In this document: positions 22,616 to 34,049 of the stretch, piece by piece
Layout of the letters: each line of letters begins with the position of its first letter
How positions within the stretch are numbered: position 1 is the stretch's first letter
Source: Proluteimonas luteida
GTDB lineage: Bacteria > Pseudomonadota > Gammaproteobacteria > Xanthomonadales > Xanthomonadaceae
Length of the DNA stretch: 64,000 nt
Direction: 5' to 3'
Assembly: GCF_021191695.1 (NCBI RefSeq)
Contig: NZ_JAIWPT010000015.1
Coordinates: 44,290-108,289 of the forward strand
The notes under the pieces: model-generated
Database searches by the model: none
What the model was told of the DNA's origin: nothing
The model's input: only the letters and a program-made list of their open reading frames with translations
Program-made: the position numbers and the translations under genes

Positions 22616-23749
22616 TTATTCCGGCGCGAATGCCGCCGGTTGCACCAGTCGAACACCGAGCTGGGGCGCCAGCGCGCGGTCGACATAGGACTTGTGCGCC
22701 TGCCCGACGATGAACAGCACGCGTTCGGGACGGGTCGACGCGGCCACGTCCATGACATGTGCGGCCATTCGCTGATTGCGCAGCTCCCACATCGCATAGC
22801 GGAACCGGTCCAGTCCACTCGGGTGCGCCATCGTCAGCCAGGGCACCCACTGGGTGGCGTCGTCGGCCTGCAGCGCGTACGAATTCAGATCGAGGTTCAG
22901 CGCCAGCAGGTCGTCGCCGCTCTCGCGCGCGGCATCGCCCCTGGCCATCATGCCGGCGATGGTGCCATCGGCTTCGATGGCCTGGGATACGCGCCCGAAC
23001 ACCTCGTCCACGACTGCCTCCGGAAAGGCCATCGTGCGCGCGGCATCGAGCTGGCTGTCCACCGGATACAACCGCTGCAGCCCCAACGTGCGCGCCAGCG
23101 GCGTCGCCATCCTGACGACCTCGTCCGTTCCCTGCAGGCGTTGCGCCAGCGCTTCGCGGATGTCCGGGGGCAGCGCCTCCGCGCCATCGCGCTCGGCCGG
23201 CGACAGATACGACCACTGCAGCACTGCGGAATCGTATTCGTAGGCCGCGATCAGGTCGCCGACCAGTTGCACGCGTTCGCCGACATCCAGCGTTCCCGGT
23301 GCAGCTGCAAGCAGCGCGTCGGCGCGCCGCGCGGCCTCGATGCGGTCGATGCCCAGCGTCCGCTGCATCGCCTGGCCGCGCTCCAGGATCGTCCGCGCGA
23401 ACTGGTCGAGCACCCGTGCGGCCGCCGGATCGTGCGCGGACCGCTCGGCCAGCAGGGCGATCTCGTCGGGCGACAATCGCTCGATCGCGATGCGGGTCGG
23501 CGCGAAGCGCTGCAGCAGCGCCAGCGTACCCTCCAGATGCCGCGGCTCGAGCCAATCACGAAACGCCGACAGGTGCATGGTCCCCAGCACCATGACCTCG
23601 CTCTGCGTGCGCGGGGTGGCCAGCGTCCCCAGGCGTGCGTCCACCGCGTGGCCCGGCGGGTGCTCCGCGGCGGCGGGTGTTCCTGCGACCGTCGATGCGG
23701 CCGGCATCGCGATGACAAGCATCGCGGCGAGAATGCGGCCCGTGTACAT
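22616..23749 (-). CDS. TraB/DUF5694-like secreted protein
   Basis: 377 aa. The ATG at 23749, after GGAGGGCAG, gives a signal peptide (MYTGRILAAMLVIAMPAAST); the longer in-frame start is rejected. The mature sequence has TraB/GumN-type features: EVMVLGTMHLSAF near residue 53, APTRIAIERLSPDE, a run of helices, and a C-terminal block RNQRMAAHVMDVAAS then VLFIVGQAHKSYVDRAL. The conserved Glu and the G-x-x-H at the end are the family hallmarks, thought to form a metal site in the EreA/ChaN-like fold. The gene is convergent with the membrane hydrolase gene and 252 bases without a gene separate it from the ModE-like regulator. No substrate is proposed. Confidence 0.78.
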   Translation of the reverse strand: MYTGRILAAMLVIAMPAASTVAGTPAAAEHPPGHAVDARLGTLATPRTQSEVMVLGTMHLSAFRDWLEPRHLEGTLALLQRFAPTRIAIERLSPDEIALLAERSAHDPAAARVLDQFARTILERGQAMQRTLGIDRIEAARRADALLAAAPGTLDVGERVQLVGDLIAAYEYDSAVLQWSYLSPAERDGAEALPPDIREALAQRLQGTDEVVRMATPLARTLGLQRLYPVDSQLDAARTMAFPEAVVDEVFGRVSQAIEADGTIAGMMARGDAARESGDDLLALNLDLNSYALQADDATQWVPWLTMAHPSGLDRFRYAMWELRNQRMAAHVMDVAASTRPERVLFIVGQAHKSYVDRALAPQLGVRLVQPAAFAPE

Positions 23750-24001
23750 GGCCTGCCCTCCGATGACCCGCGTTCGATCCTCGTCCACGCGGTGCCTGCC
23801 GACATGTGCGGGAAGTCACCGCGGATGCGCCTGACTGCACACAAACGCCATCCGCAACGAACCCGATTGCCGTCGTGACGAAGACCCGCCCCGTTGCATG
23901 ACGGCATCAGTGGCTGCAGTCACCGGGTACAACCCGGGCGGCAGGACGCGCTCCCGCAAAGGCGGTGTCGGCGCTCATGCGGAACTGTCGTAGCGAGTCC
24001 T

Positions 24002-25078
24002 TCACCTCCGCGCCGGCGCGAACGCCTCGCCCAGCGTCTGCACGTTGCCGCAATAGCTGGGGTCGTAACCCGGCAGCAGACCGAGTTCGCGGCGGAAGCG
24101 GTCGCTGCGCAGCAGCGCCAGCAGGTCCACCAGCCGGCCGGAATCGAGCACGTCGCTGTGGCACAGGAAGAAGTAGTGCTCGGTGACCAGCGGAAAGAAG
24201 TCCAGTCCGTAGCGGCGCGCCGGCGGCTCCAGTGCGAATCCGACATCGGCCAGGCCGCTGGCGACATAGGCCGCGACCGCGGCGTGGGTCAGTTCCTCGA
24301 CGTCGCAGGCGTGGATGCGCCCGAACGCGATACCATGGCGCGCCAGCATCGCCTCCAGCAGCAGCCGGGTGCCCGATCCGGGCTGGCGGTGGATCATGCG
24401 GATGTCGGGCCGCTCGAGGTCCTGCAGCGTCTCGATCCGGCGCGGGTTGCCCGGCGCCAGCACCAGGCCCTGGCGGCGCATCGCCAGGTGGATCACCCGG
24501 TCGTCGTCGAGATCCAGCCGGTCGCGGTAGTGGGCGAACAGCTCCGGCTCCAGTTCCCCGATCGGCAGATGCAGCCCGGCGATATCGCAGGCACCGGCGC
24601 GCAACGCGGCCAGCGCGTCGTCCGGACTGCGGTACTTGAGGTCCAGCGGCAATCCGGCTTCGGCCATGCAGCGACGCACGGTCTCGACGCCGAAGCCGTG
24701 CGAGGCATGCACGCGCAGCGGCGTGGCATGCGCACTGACCGTGCGTTCGAGCTCGGCCTCCAGCTCGGTGGCCAGGCTTTCGAGCAATGGCGACAACCGC
24801 GCGGCGATGCGGCTGTCGGCCCAGACTAGGCGCTCGCCGATCGCGGTCAGCCGTGCGCCGCGGCCGCGGGTCATGCGCAGCAGCGGTTGCCCGAACACCG
24901 CCTGCGCATCCTGCAACTGCCCCCAGGCGTAGCGGTAGGACAGGCCCACGGCACGCGCCGCCGCCGCCAGCGAGCCGGACACCCGTACCGCCCGCAGCAG
25001 TTCGATCAGGTGCGCCGGCACCCGGTCGCCGCTGGTGTTCTCCAGTTCCCAGCGCGGCTGGATGGTCACCTTGTACAT
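24002..25078 (-). CDS. ModE/LysR-like HTH regulator with PBP-type ligand domain
   Basis: 358 aa. Residues 20-95 form a winged helix of ModE N-terminal type (AAAARAVGLSYRYAWGQLQD, then GQPLLRMTRGRGARLTAIGE). From about residue 110 a substrate-binding-protein-like domain follows (LRVHASHGFGVETVRRCM, GACDIAGLHLPIGE, RMIHRQPGSGTRLLLEAML, VGFALEPPARRYGLDFFPL), as in the PF12727 one-component regulators that sense molybdate- or tungstate-like oxyanions or related ligands. It diverges from the OFA transporter gene with a 218-bp spacer carrying two AATATGTTCT boxes. The downstream molybdoenzyme and fdhD suggest it controls that block in answer to molybdate or formate. That is inference. Confidence 0.85.
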   Translation of the reverse strand: MYKVTIQPRWELENTSGDRVPAHLIELLRAVRVSGSLAAAARAVGLSYRYAWGQLQDAQAVFGQPLLRMTRGRGARLTAIGERLVWADSRIAARLSPLLESLATELEAELERTVSAHATPLRVHASHGFGVETVRRCMAEAGLPLDLKYRSPDDALAALRAGACDIAGLHLPIGELEPELFAHYRDRLDLDDDRVIHLAMRRQGLVLAPGNPRRIETLQDLERPDIRMIHRQPGSGTRLLLEAMLARHGIAFGRIHACDVEELTHAAVAAYVASGLADVGFALEPPARRYGLDFFPLVTEHYFFLCHSDVLDSGRLVDLLALLRSDRFRRELGLLPGYDPSYCGNVQTLGEAFAPARR

Positions 25079-25126
25079 CGCCAGCTCCTCGTCTGCTGCG
25101 CCGCAGCGCCACTGGACCGCAGCTTC

Positions 25127-25136
25127 AATATGTTCT
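25127..25136. promoter_or_regulatory. AATATGTTCT box, first copy
   Basis: This ten-base sequence occurs twice in the divergent spacer of the ModE-like regulator and the OFA transporter (second copy at 25215). The copy lies 49-58 bp upstream of the regulator start. The spacer is AT-rich against a very GC-rich background. A binding site for the divergent regulator is proposed. Confidence 0.45.
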
Positions 25137-25214
25137 CAAAAGCCGGATATTAGACCATTGGCGTTGGATTCCCCCGCAGAACTTGCCTACCCTTGCGACG
25201 CTTTGTCGCAGCCA

Positions 25215-25234
25215 AATATGTTCTTTACAACATA
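25215..25234. promoter_or_regulatory. AATATGTTCT box, second copy, inside a TATGTT-N6-AACATA dyad
   Basis: The second AATATGTTCT (25215-25224) overlaps a 6-bp inverted repeat, TATGTT (25217-25222) and AACATA (25229-25234) separated by six bases. The two-armed AT-rich shape with a 6-base spacer resembles ModE-type operators. It lies about 63-82 bp upstream of the transporter start codon. Confidence 0.5.
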
Positions 25235-25296
25235 ACAAACGACATCGGCCCATCGCTGACCCAGTGTCCGCTGCATCCACCTCGGGGGAGGATTCC

Positions 25297-26982
25297 ATGC
25301 CAAACAGTTCCGCTACGACGTTCCCGGCCCACAGCGCGCCCGAAGGCGGCCTGCTGTCGAAGGAACGCATCATCGCCAAGCCAGGCTTCAACCGCTGGCT
25401 GGTGCCGCCGGCCGCGCTGGCCATCCACCTGTGCATCGGCATGGCCTACGGCTTCAGCGTGTTCTGGCTGCCGCTGTCGATGGCCGTGGGCATCGACCAT
25501 CCGGTCGCCTGCGCGGCCGACATGGGCTTCTTCCAGCGCATCTTCTCGGCCAGCTGCGACTGGCGCGTGTCCGAACTGGGCTGGATGTACACGCTGTTCT
25601 TCGTGCTGCTGGGCTGTTCGGCGGCGATCTGGGGCGGCTGGCTGGAACGCGCCGGCCCGCGCAAGGCCGGCGTGGTCTCGGCACTGTGCTGGTGCGGCGG
25701 CCTGCTGATCTCGGCGCTGGGCGTGCACCTGCACCAGATCTGGATGCTGTGGATCGGTTCGGGCGTGATCGGCGGCATCGGCCTGGGCCTGGGCTACATC
25801 TCGCCGGTGTCGACGCTGATCAAGTGGTTCCCCGACCGCCGCGGCATGGCGACCGGCATGGCGATCATGGGCTTCGGCGGCGGCGCGCTGATCGGCAGCC
25901 CGCTGGCCGACATGCTGATGCGCCACTTCGCCACCCCGACCTCGGTCGGCGTGAAGGAAACCTTCCTGGTGATGGCCGCGGTGTACTTCGTCTTCATGAT
26001 GGCCGGCGCGTTCGGCTACCGGGTGCCGCCGACGGGCTGGAAGCCGAAGGGCTGGACCCCGCCGCCGGCCAAGGACAACGCGATGATCACCCGCGGCCAC
26101 GTGCACGTGAAGAAGGTCTGGGGCATCCCGCAGTTCTGGCTGGTCTGGGGCGTGCTGTGCCTGAACGTCTCGGCCGGCATCGGCGTGATCGGCATGGCCT
26201 CGCCGATGCTGCAGGAGATGTTCGGCGGCAGGCTGATCGGCGTCGACGCCGGGTTCCGCGACCTGGATGCCTCGCAGTTGGCGGCCATCGCCGCGATCGC
26301 CGCCGGCTTCACCGGCCTGCTGAGCCTGTTCAACATCGGCGGCCGCTTCTTCTGGGCCTCGCTGTCGGACAAGCTGGGCCGCAAGCTGACCTACACGATC
26401 TTCTTCGTGCTCGGCTTCGTGCTCTACGCCGCCGCGCCGACGCTCGGCACCGCCGGCGCCATCGCGCTGTTCGTGGCCGCGTTCTGCGTGATCCTGTCGA
26501 TGTACGGCGGCGGCTTCGCCACCGTGCCGGCGTACCTGGCCGACCTGTTCGGCACGCAGATGGTCGGCGCGATCCATGGCCGCCTGCTGACCGCCTGGGC
26601 GGTCGCGGGCATCTTCGGCCCGGTGGTGGTCGGCTACATGCGCGAATACCAGCTGGGCCTTGGCATGCCGCCGTCGCAGGTCTACAACACCACGATGTAC
26701 ATCCTCGCCGGCATGCTGGTGCTGGGCCTGATCTGCAACCTGCTGGTGCGCCCGGTCAACCCGAAGCACTTCATGACCGACGCGGAACTGGCGCGCGAGA
26801 AGCAGCTGGCGCACGAGAAGGTCGACGAGAGCGGCGCTTCGCTGATCCCGCAGGAGGAGATGGACCGCATCGGCAACGGCGGCAACCCGCTGCTGGTGGC
26901 CTTCGCCTGGGCCGCGGTCGGCATCCCGCTGGCCTGGGGCATGTGGGTCACGCTGCAGAAGGCGCTGGTGCTGTTCACCTGA
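25297..26982 (+). CDS. OFA-family MFS transporter (oxalate/formate antiporter type)
   Basis: 561 aa, longer than the ~430 aa usual for OFA carriers because of a 60-residue insertion early on and an extended C-terminal tail. The start MPNSSATTFPAHSAPEGGLL at 25297 follows GGGGGAGG. About twelve TM helices are visible, with family motifs FNRWLVPPAALAIHLCIGMA, YGFSVFWLPLSMAVG, GLGYISPVSTLIKWFPDRRG, MATGMAIMGFGGGALIGSP, and SDKLGRKLTYTIFFVLGF in the second half. Carriers of this family exchange small carboxylates such as formate or oxalate at the inner membrane. With fdhD and a molybdopterin oxidoreductase downstream, formate is the most natural candidate, but the substrate is not proven by sequence. 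Confidence 0.88.
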   Translation: MPNSSATTFPAHSAPEGGLLSKERIIAKPGFNRWLVPPAALAIHLCIGMAYGFSVFWLPLSMAVGIDHPVACAADMGFFQRIFSASCDWRVSELGWMYTLFFVLLGCSAAIWGGWLERAGPRKAGVVSALCWCGGLLISALGVHLHQIWMLWIGSGVIGGIGLGLGYISPVSTLIKWFPDRRGMATGMAIMGFGGGALIGSPLADMLMRHFATPTSVGVKETFLVMAAVYFVFMMAGAFGYRVPPTGWKPKGWTPPPAKDNAMITRGHVHVKKVWGIPQFWLVWGVLCLNVSAGIGVIGMASPMLQEMFGGRLIGVDAGFRDLDASQLAAIAAIAAGFTGLLSLFNIGGRFFWASLSDKLGRKLTYTIFFVLGFVLYAAAPTLGTAGAIALFVAAFCVILSMYGGGFATVPAYLADLFGTQMVGAIHGRLLTAWAVAGIFGPVVVGYMREYQLGLGMPPSQVYNTTMYILAGMLVLGLICNLLVRPVNPKHFMTDAELAREKQLAHEKVDESGASLIPQEEMDRIGNGGNPLLVAFAWAAVGIPLAWGMWVTLQKALVLFT

Positions 26983-26993
26983 GCCTGCCTGTC

Positions 26994-27019
26994 GCGGCCG
27001 CCGTCATCACGGCGGCCGC
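26994..27019 (+). other. Strong hairpin between OFA transporter and fdhD
   Basis: GCGGCCGCCGT (26994-27004), loop CATC, ACGGCGGCCGC (27009-27019): a perfect 11-bp GC-rich stem in the 51-bp gap before fdhD, with no T-run. It may lower read-through, protect the upstream message, or set different expression of transporter and oxidoreductase. Confidence 0.5.
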
Positions 27020-27033
27020 GGCATGATCGCGCC

Positions 27034-27923
27034 ATGACGACCGAACCGGCCACCCCCGTTCATGCTTCCGCGCCCGCGCAGGCCGCCGCGGGCAGCGTGC
27101 TGCGCACGGTCGAGCGCTGGCGCGGCGACGGCGTGCGCCGGATCGACGACCACATCGCCGAGGAGGTTCCGGTCGCGTTCGTCTACAACGACGCGCCGTT
27201 CGCGGTGATGATGGCGACCCCGTCCGACCTCACGGATTTCGCCACCGGCTTCGCGCTGAGCGAAGGCATCGTCGAATCGCTGGCCGATGTCGTCGTCGAG
27301 CGCATCGAACACCTGATCGAGGGCATCGAGATCCGCCTGCGGATTCCCGAGGCCCGCGCCGACGCGCTGGCGCAGCGCCGGCGCAGCATGAGCGGCCGCA
27401 GCGGTTGCGGCGTCTGCGGCAGCGAACTGCTGGAAGCGGCACTGCGCTACCCGCCGCCGGTGGCCACCGACGTGCGGGTCGATGTCGCCGCACTGCGTCG
27501 CGCGCTGCAGGCGCTGCGCGAGGCGCAGGCGATCAACGCCCGCACCGGCGCCACCCACGCCGCCGGCTGGGCATCGCTGGACGGCAGCCTGCGGCTGGTC
27601 CGCGAGGATGTCGGCCGCCACAACGCGCTCGACAAGTTGATCGGCGCGATGCATGCCGCCGGCATCGATGCCGGCGGCGGATTCCTCGTCGTCACCAGCC
27701 GCGCCAGCTACGAGATGGCGATGAAGGCCGCCAGCGCCGGCATCGCGCTGATGGCGGCGATCTCCGCGCCGACCGCGCTGGCGATCTCGCTGGCCGAGCG
27801 CGCCAACCTCACCCTGATCGGCTTTGCCCGCGACGACGGGCATGCCGTCTACACCCACGCGCAGCGCTTGCTGTCCGGGCCGGCACCGCCCGCAGCCGCG
27901 CGTCCAGGCAGGAGTGCCACGAC

Positions 27924-27927
<4 letters not shown>
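27034..27927 (+). CDS. fdhD: FdhD, sulfurtransferase for formate dehydrogenase maturation
   Basis: 297 aa. The family pattern is clear: EEVPVAFVYNDAPFAVMMAT, DLTDFATGFALSEGIV, the loop SGRSGCGVCG with Cys125 and Cys128 (CxxC), VREDVGRHNALDKLIG, TSRASYEMAMKAASAGIALM and APTALAISLAERANLTLIGF. FdhD takes sulfur from the cysteine desulfurase and delivers it to the bis-MGD cofactor, which formate dehydrogenases and relatives need for activity. It acts in the cytoplasm. Its stop overlaps the ATG of the oxidoreductase gene (ATGA), so chaperone and client are translationally coupled, strong support for this oxidoreductase being its target. Confidence 0.95.
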
Positions 27928-30267
<2,340 letters not shown>

Positions 30268-30278
<11 letters not shown>

Positions 30279-30561
30279 CGAGGCCCTGGCCCGCGCGCTG
30301 CTGCTCGAGCTTGCGGCGCATCCGGGCGGCGCGCCTTCGAACGGCGTGTCGCTGCCACGGCTGTGCAAGCGCCTGGGCGTGCGCATGAGCGTGCTGCTGC
30401 GCACGCTGGCGTACCTCGGCGACGACAGCATCGGCGGCGTCGCCGGCACCGGCTGGATCCGCACCGTCGAGGACGGTCCGCGCACCCTGGCGCTGCTGAC
30501 CGATACGGGCCGGGCGGTGGCGGCTGCGATCGTCGCGGACGGCGACACGGCCGCCGAATGA
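30268..30561 (+). CDS. Small winged-helix protein overlapping the oxidoreductase gene
   Basis: 97 aa from a TTG at 30268, overlapping the last 11 bases of the oxidoreductase gene in another frame. Residues 5-60 look like a helix-turn-helix (ALLLELAAHPG, SLPRLCKRLGVRMSVLLRTL), followed by a wing-like TGWIRTVEDGPRTLALLTDTGR, as in small MarR- or ArsR-like proteins. A putative regulator, or a DNA- or protein-binding partner, for the formate block. The overlap and rare start suggest low, coupled expression. The call rests on pattern only, without a named family. Confidence 0.65.
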
Positions 30562-30589
30562 GAAGCTGAGAACGGGAAGCTGAGAACGG
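30562..30589. repeat. Perfect 14-bp tandem duplication after the winged-helix gene
   Basis: GAAGCTGAGAACGG occurs twice back to back (30562-30575, 30576-30589), starting at the base after the TGA. It is probably a recent slippage duplication, a candidate variable-number site between convergent genes. Confidence 0.75.
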
Positions 30590-30643
30590 TTCGCCGACCT
30601 GCTGCGACTGCCGCCGGAGGCCTGTGGCTGCGGCGCGATGGTG

Positions 30644-31297
30644 TCAGACCGGACGGTCGAGATCGCCGATCCGCGCGAGCAGCACTTCTCCGCCGCCATC
30701 GAGGACGTGCCGGGTGCGCCGGCCGGGCGCCTCCAGCAGCGCGGTATCGCCGCCGGCCAGCGACGCGCTCGCCACGCCGTCGACGCGCGCATGCCCGCCC
30801 AGCAGATGGACCGCCCACGTGGTGCCGGGGTCGACGAAGAGCACCATCGCCCCGACCAGCGGCCGACGCCAGAGCCGGACGTCCACCGCATCGCGGCGCC
30901 ACATCAGGTTGAACACCTCGACCCGGCCGTCGACGAGGCCGGCCGACACCGCGCGCTCGCCAGCGAACCGCAGCGCCTGGTGCGGCGGCAGCAGGTCGCG
31001 GGTCGCGCCATCGTCGAAGTGCAGTTGCAGGCCATTGCCCGACAGCAACACCTGCTCGCGCTCGACGCCGTCGAAACGGGAGTACGCCCCGTCGAATTCG
31101 ATCTCGGCGATCGACAGCCGCCAGATCCAGTCGGCAGGCTGTCCTGCGTCCGGGCCGGGGCGCAGGGCGGTGCCGACTCGGGATCGGGAATCGGGCTGGG
31201 CATGGATCGCGCGGGTCCAGCCAGCGCCGTTGCGCCAGCGCTCGCGGCGGTACTCGTTGCCGGCAATGATCCGCAGTGCTGGTCGCGTGGCCGTCAT
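30644..31297 (-). CDS. HutD/Ves family protein
   Basis: 217 aa, the usual length. Hallmarks of this cupin family are EYRRERWRNGAGWTRAI near the N-terminus, WIWRLSIAEIEFDGAYSRFD, GVEREQVLLSGNGLQLHFDD, VEVFNLMWRRDAV and a C-terminal ARIGDLDRP. HutD proteins are cytoplasmic double cupins; the histidine-utilisation link and Ves of E. coli are known, but biochemical function is uncertain. No histidine-utilisation genes are nearby, so this is a stand-alone copy. It is convergent with the small winged-helix gene. Confidence 0.88.
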   Translation of the reverse strand: MTATRPALRIIAGNEYRRERWRNGAGWTRAIHAQPDSRSRVGTALRPGPDAGQPADWIWRLSIAEIEFDGAYSRFDGVEREQVLLSGNGLQLHFDDGATRDLLPPHQALRFAGERAVSAGLVDGRVEVFNLMWRRDAVDVRLWRRPLVGAMVLFVDPGTTWAVHLLGGHARVDGVASASLAGGDTALLEAPGRRTRHVLDGGGEVLLARIGDLDRPV

Positions 31298-31391
31298 GCC
31301 CGCAGTCTAGGGTCTGTCGTCGACTGCCGGAAAGTCCGCGCCGCGCGCGCGGACGCACGGCCGCCGTCGGCGCCGGCGTGCCGCACAAGAA

Positions 31392-31426
31392 GTCGCCCGC
31401 CACGCATCCAGTGCGGGGCGGGCGAC
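31392..31426 (-). terminator. Probable terminator of the ComEA-like gene
   Basis: A 10-bp perfect stem (31392-31401 with 31417-31426), with further pairing inside the loop, is followed on the minus strand by TTCTTGT. It lies about 100 bases past the stop of the ComEA-like gene. The T-run is short, so efficiency is uncertain. Confidence 0.5.
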
Positions 31427-31527
31427 GGTTTACGTCCGTGTAGCGGCATCCTGCCGGATCCCATGGAGCGGTCCGTGCTCCTCGTCTGCCGGCGGCGCTC
31501 CCTGCGCCACCGCCAGCGATCAGGCGG

Positions 31528-31878
31528 TTACTGCTGCTGCGCGGCCCGCGTGGCGACCGTGCCGGCGGCCGGACGGCGCTGCTCGGCGACGCGCGGGCGC
31601 GAGGCGGCGACATCCAGTTCGATGCGCTCGCGGTTGTTCTCGACCGTCCGCAGACCGATGCCCTTGACCATCGCCAGCTGCTCGGCGCTGCGGAACGGGC
31701 CGTTCTCGTCGCGGTAGGCAACGATCGCCTCCGCCTTGGCCTGGCCCACGTTGTGCAGCACGCGAGCCAGGGTTTCGGCATCCGCGGTGTTGATGTTGAC
31801 CTTGTCGGACGCGAACGCCGAGCCGGCGAGCAGCAGCGACAGGACCAGCGAAGCGAAGATGGACTTGAACGACGTCAT
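31528..31878 (-). CDS. ComEA-like helix-hairpin-helix DNA-binding protein
   Basis: 116 aa. The signal peptide MTSFKSIFASLVLSLLLAGS is followed by ASDKVNINTADAETLARVLH, the start of the tandem helix-hairpin-helix motif (VNINTAD and EQLAMVKGIGLRTVENNRER), the family signature. The tail is Gln/Ala-rich. ComEA-type proteins bind incoming DNA in the periplasm during natural transformation. The short form without a TM anchor is common in Gram-negatives. A Shine-Dalgarno AAGGAG precedes the ATG. The gene diverges from an M20 peptidase gene; no other competence gene is in the window. Confidence 0.9.
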   Translation of the reverse strand: MTSFKSIFASLVLSLLLAGSAFASDKVNINTADAETLARVLHNVGQAKAEAIVAYRDENGPFRSAEQLAMVKGIGLRTVENNRERIELDVAASRPRVAEQRRPAAGTVATRAAQQQ

Positions 31879-32021
31879 GGCGGAACTCCTTCTGGATGTG
31901 GTTTGGCTTCCTTTCCGGCCGGGCGGTCGTCCGTCCTGCCGGTGTGGACAGTCTCCCCAGACCCACGACGCCAGCGTATCCGCCGCTGCGCCGATGCGAA
32001 GCCAGCCAACTCCCCGCTGTC

Positions 32022-32041
32022 GTGTAGGAAAAGTCCTACAC
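32022..32041. promoter_or_regulatory. Palindrome resembling a NarL/LuxR-type response-regulator site
   Basis: GTGTAGGA (32022-32029), AAAG, TCCTACAC (32034-32041): perfect 8-bp arms. Read as TGTAGG-N6-CCTACA it has the layout of GacA/UvrY sites (TGTAAG-N6-CTTACA). It lies in the divergent ComEA/M20 spacer just upstream of a TAGAAT -10 box. As RNA it would also fold into a small hairpin. Confidence 0.5.
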
Positions 32042-32052
32042 CTGCATCGCGC

Positions 32053-32058
32053 TAGAAT
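32053..32058 (+). promoter_or_regulatory. Candidate -10 box for the M20 peptidase gene
   Basis: TAGAAT, a good sigma-70 -10 hexamer, 32 bases before the ATG at 32090. The palindrome at 32022-32041 covers the place of the -35 element, which would make a bound regulator act directly on this promoter. Confidence 0.45.
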
Positions 32059-32089
32059 GTTGGGCTACCCGATGTTGCGGAGAACCGCC

Positions 32090-33610
<1,521 letters not shown>

Positions 33611-33687
33611 CCGGGGACGCGGCCGGCACGACACCGTCGTGCCGGTTCCACCCGGCGGACACCACGACACGAAGGAGCGCAGGCGGC

Positions 33688-33954
33688 ATGGAACAATTTC
33701 TCGGCAACAGCAGCTGGCTGTGGATCATCCTGATCGGCCTGCTGGTCGGCATGCTCGCGCGTCTGGTGATGCCGGGACGGCGACGCATGGGGCTGATCCT
33801 GACCACCCTGCTCGGCATCGGCGGCGCGATCGTCGCCAGCTGGCTGGGGCAGCAGATGGGCTGGTACGCCGCCGGGCAACCGGCGGGTTTTCTCGGCGCG
33901 ACCCTCGGCGCGATGCTGATCCTCGGCGTCGTCACCCTGTTCCGCGGACGCTGA
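33688..33954 (+). CDS. GlsB/YeaQ/YmgE family small membrane protein
   Basis: 88 aa, typical length. Three hydrophobic helices follow the family pattern: WLWIILIGLLVGMLARLVMP, then GRRRMGLILTTLLGIGGAIV, and GFLGATLGAMLILGVVTLF. A Shine-Dalgarno GAAGGAG precedes the ATG. Family members (also called transglycosylase-associated proteins) are inner-membrane proteins, often stress-induced. No mechanism is established. Confidence 0.9.
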   Translation: MEQFLGNSSWLWIILIGLLVGMLARLVMPGRRRMGLILTTLLGIGGAIVASWLGQQMGWYAAGQPAGFLGATLGAMLILGVVTLFRGR

Positions 33955-34049
33955 TCGGTCCAGTCCGCTGCCCGCATCCGGGGCCGCACCGGATCACGGC
34001 CAGGAGCCGCGATCGCATGCAGTCGGCCGCGCGATGCGGGCGGGTGCGT

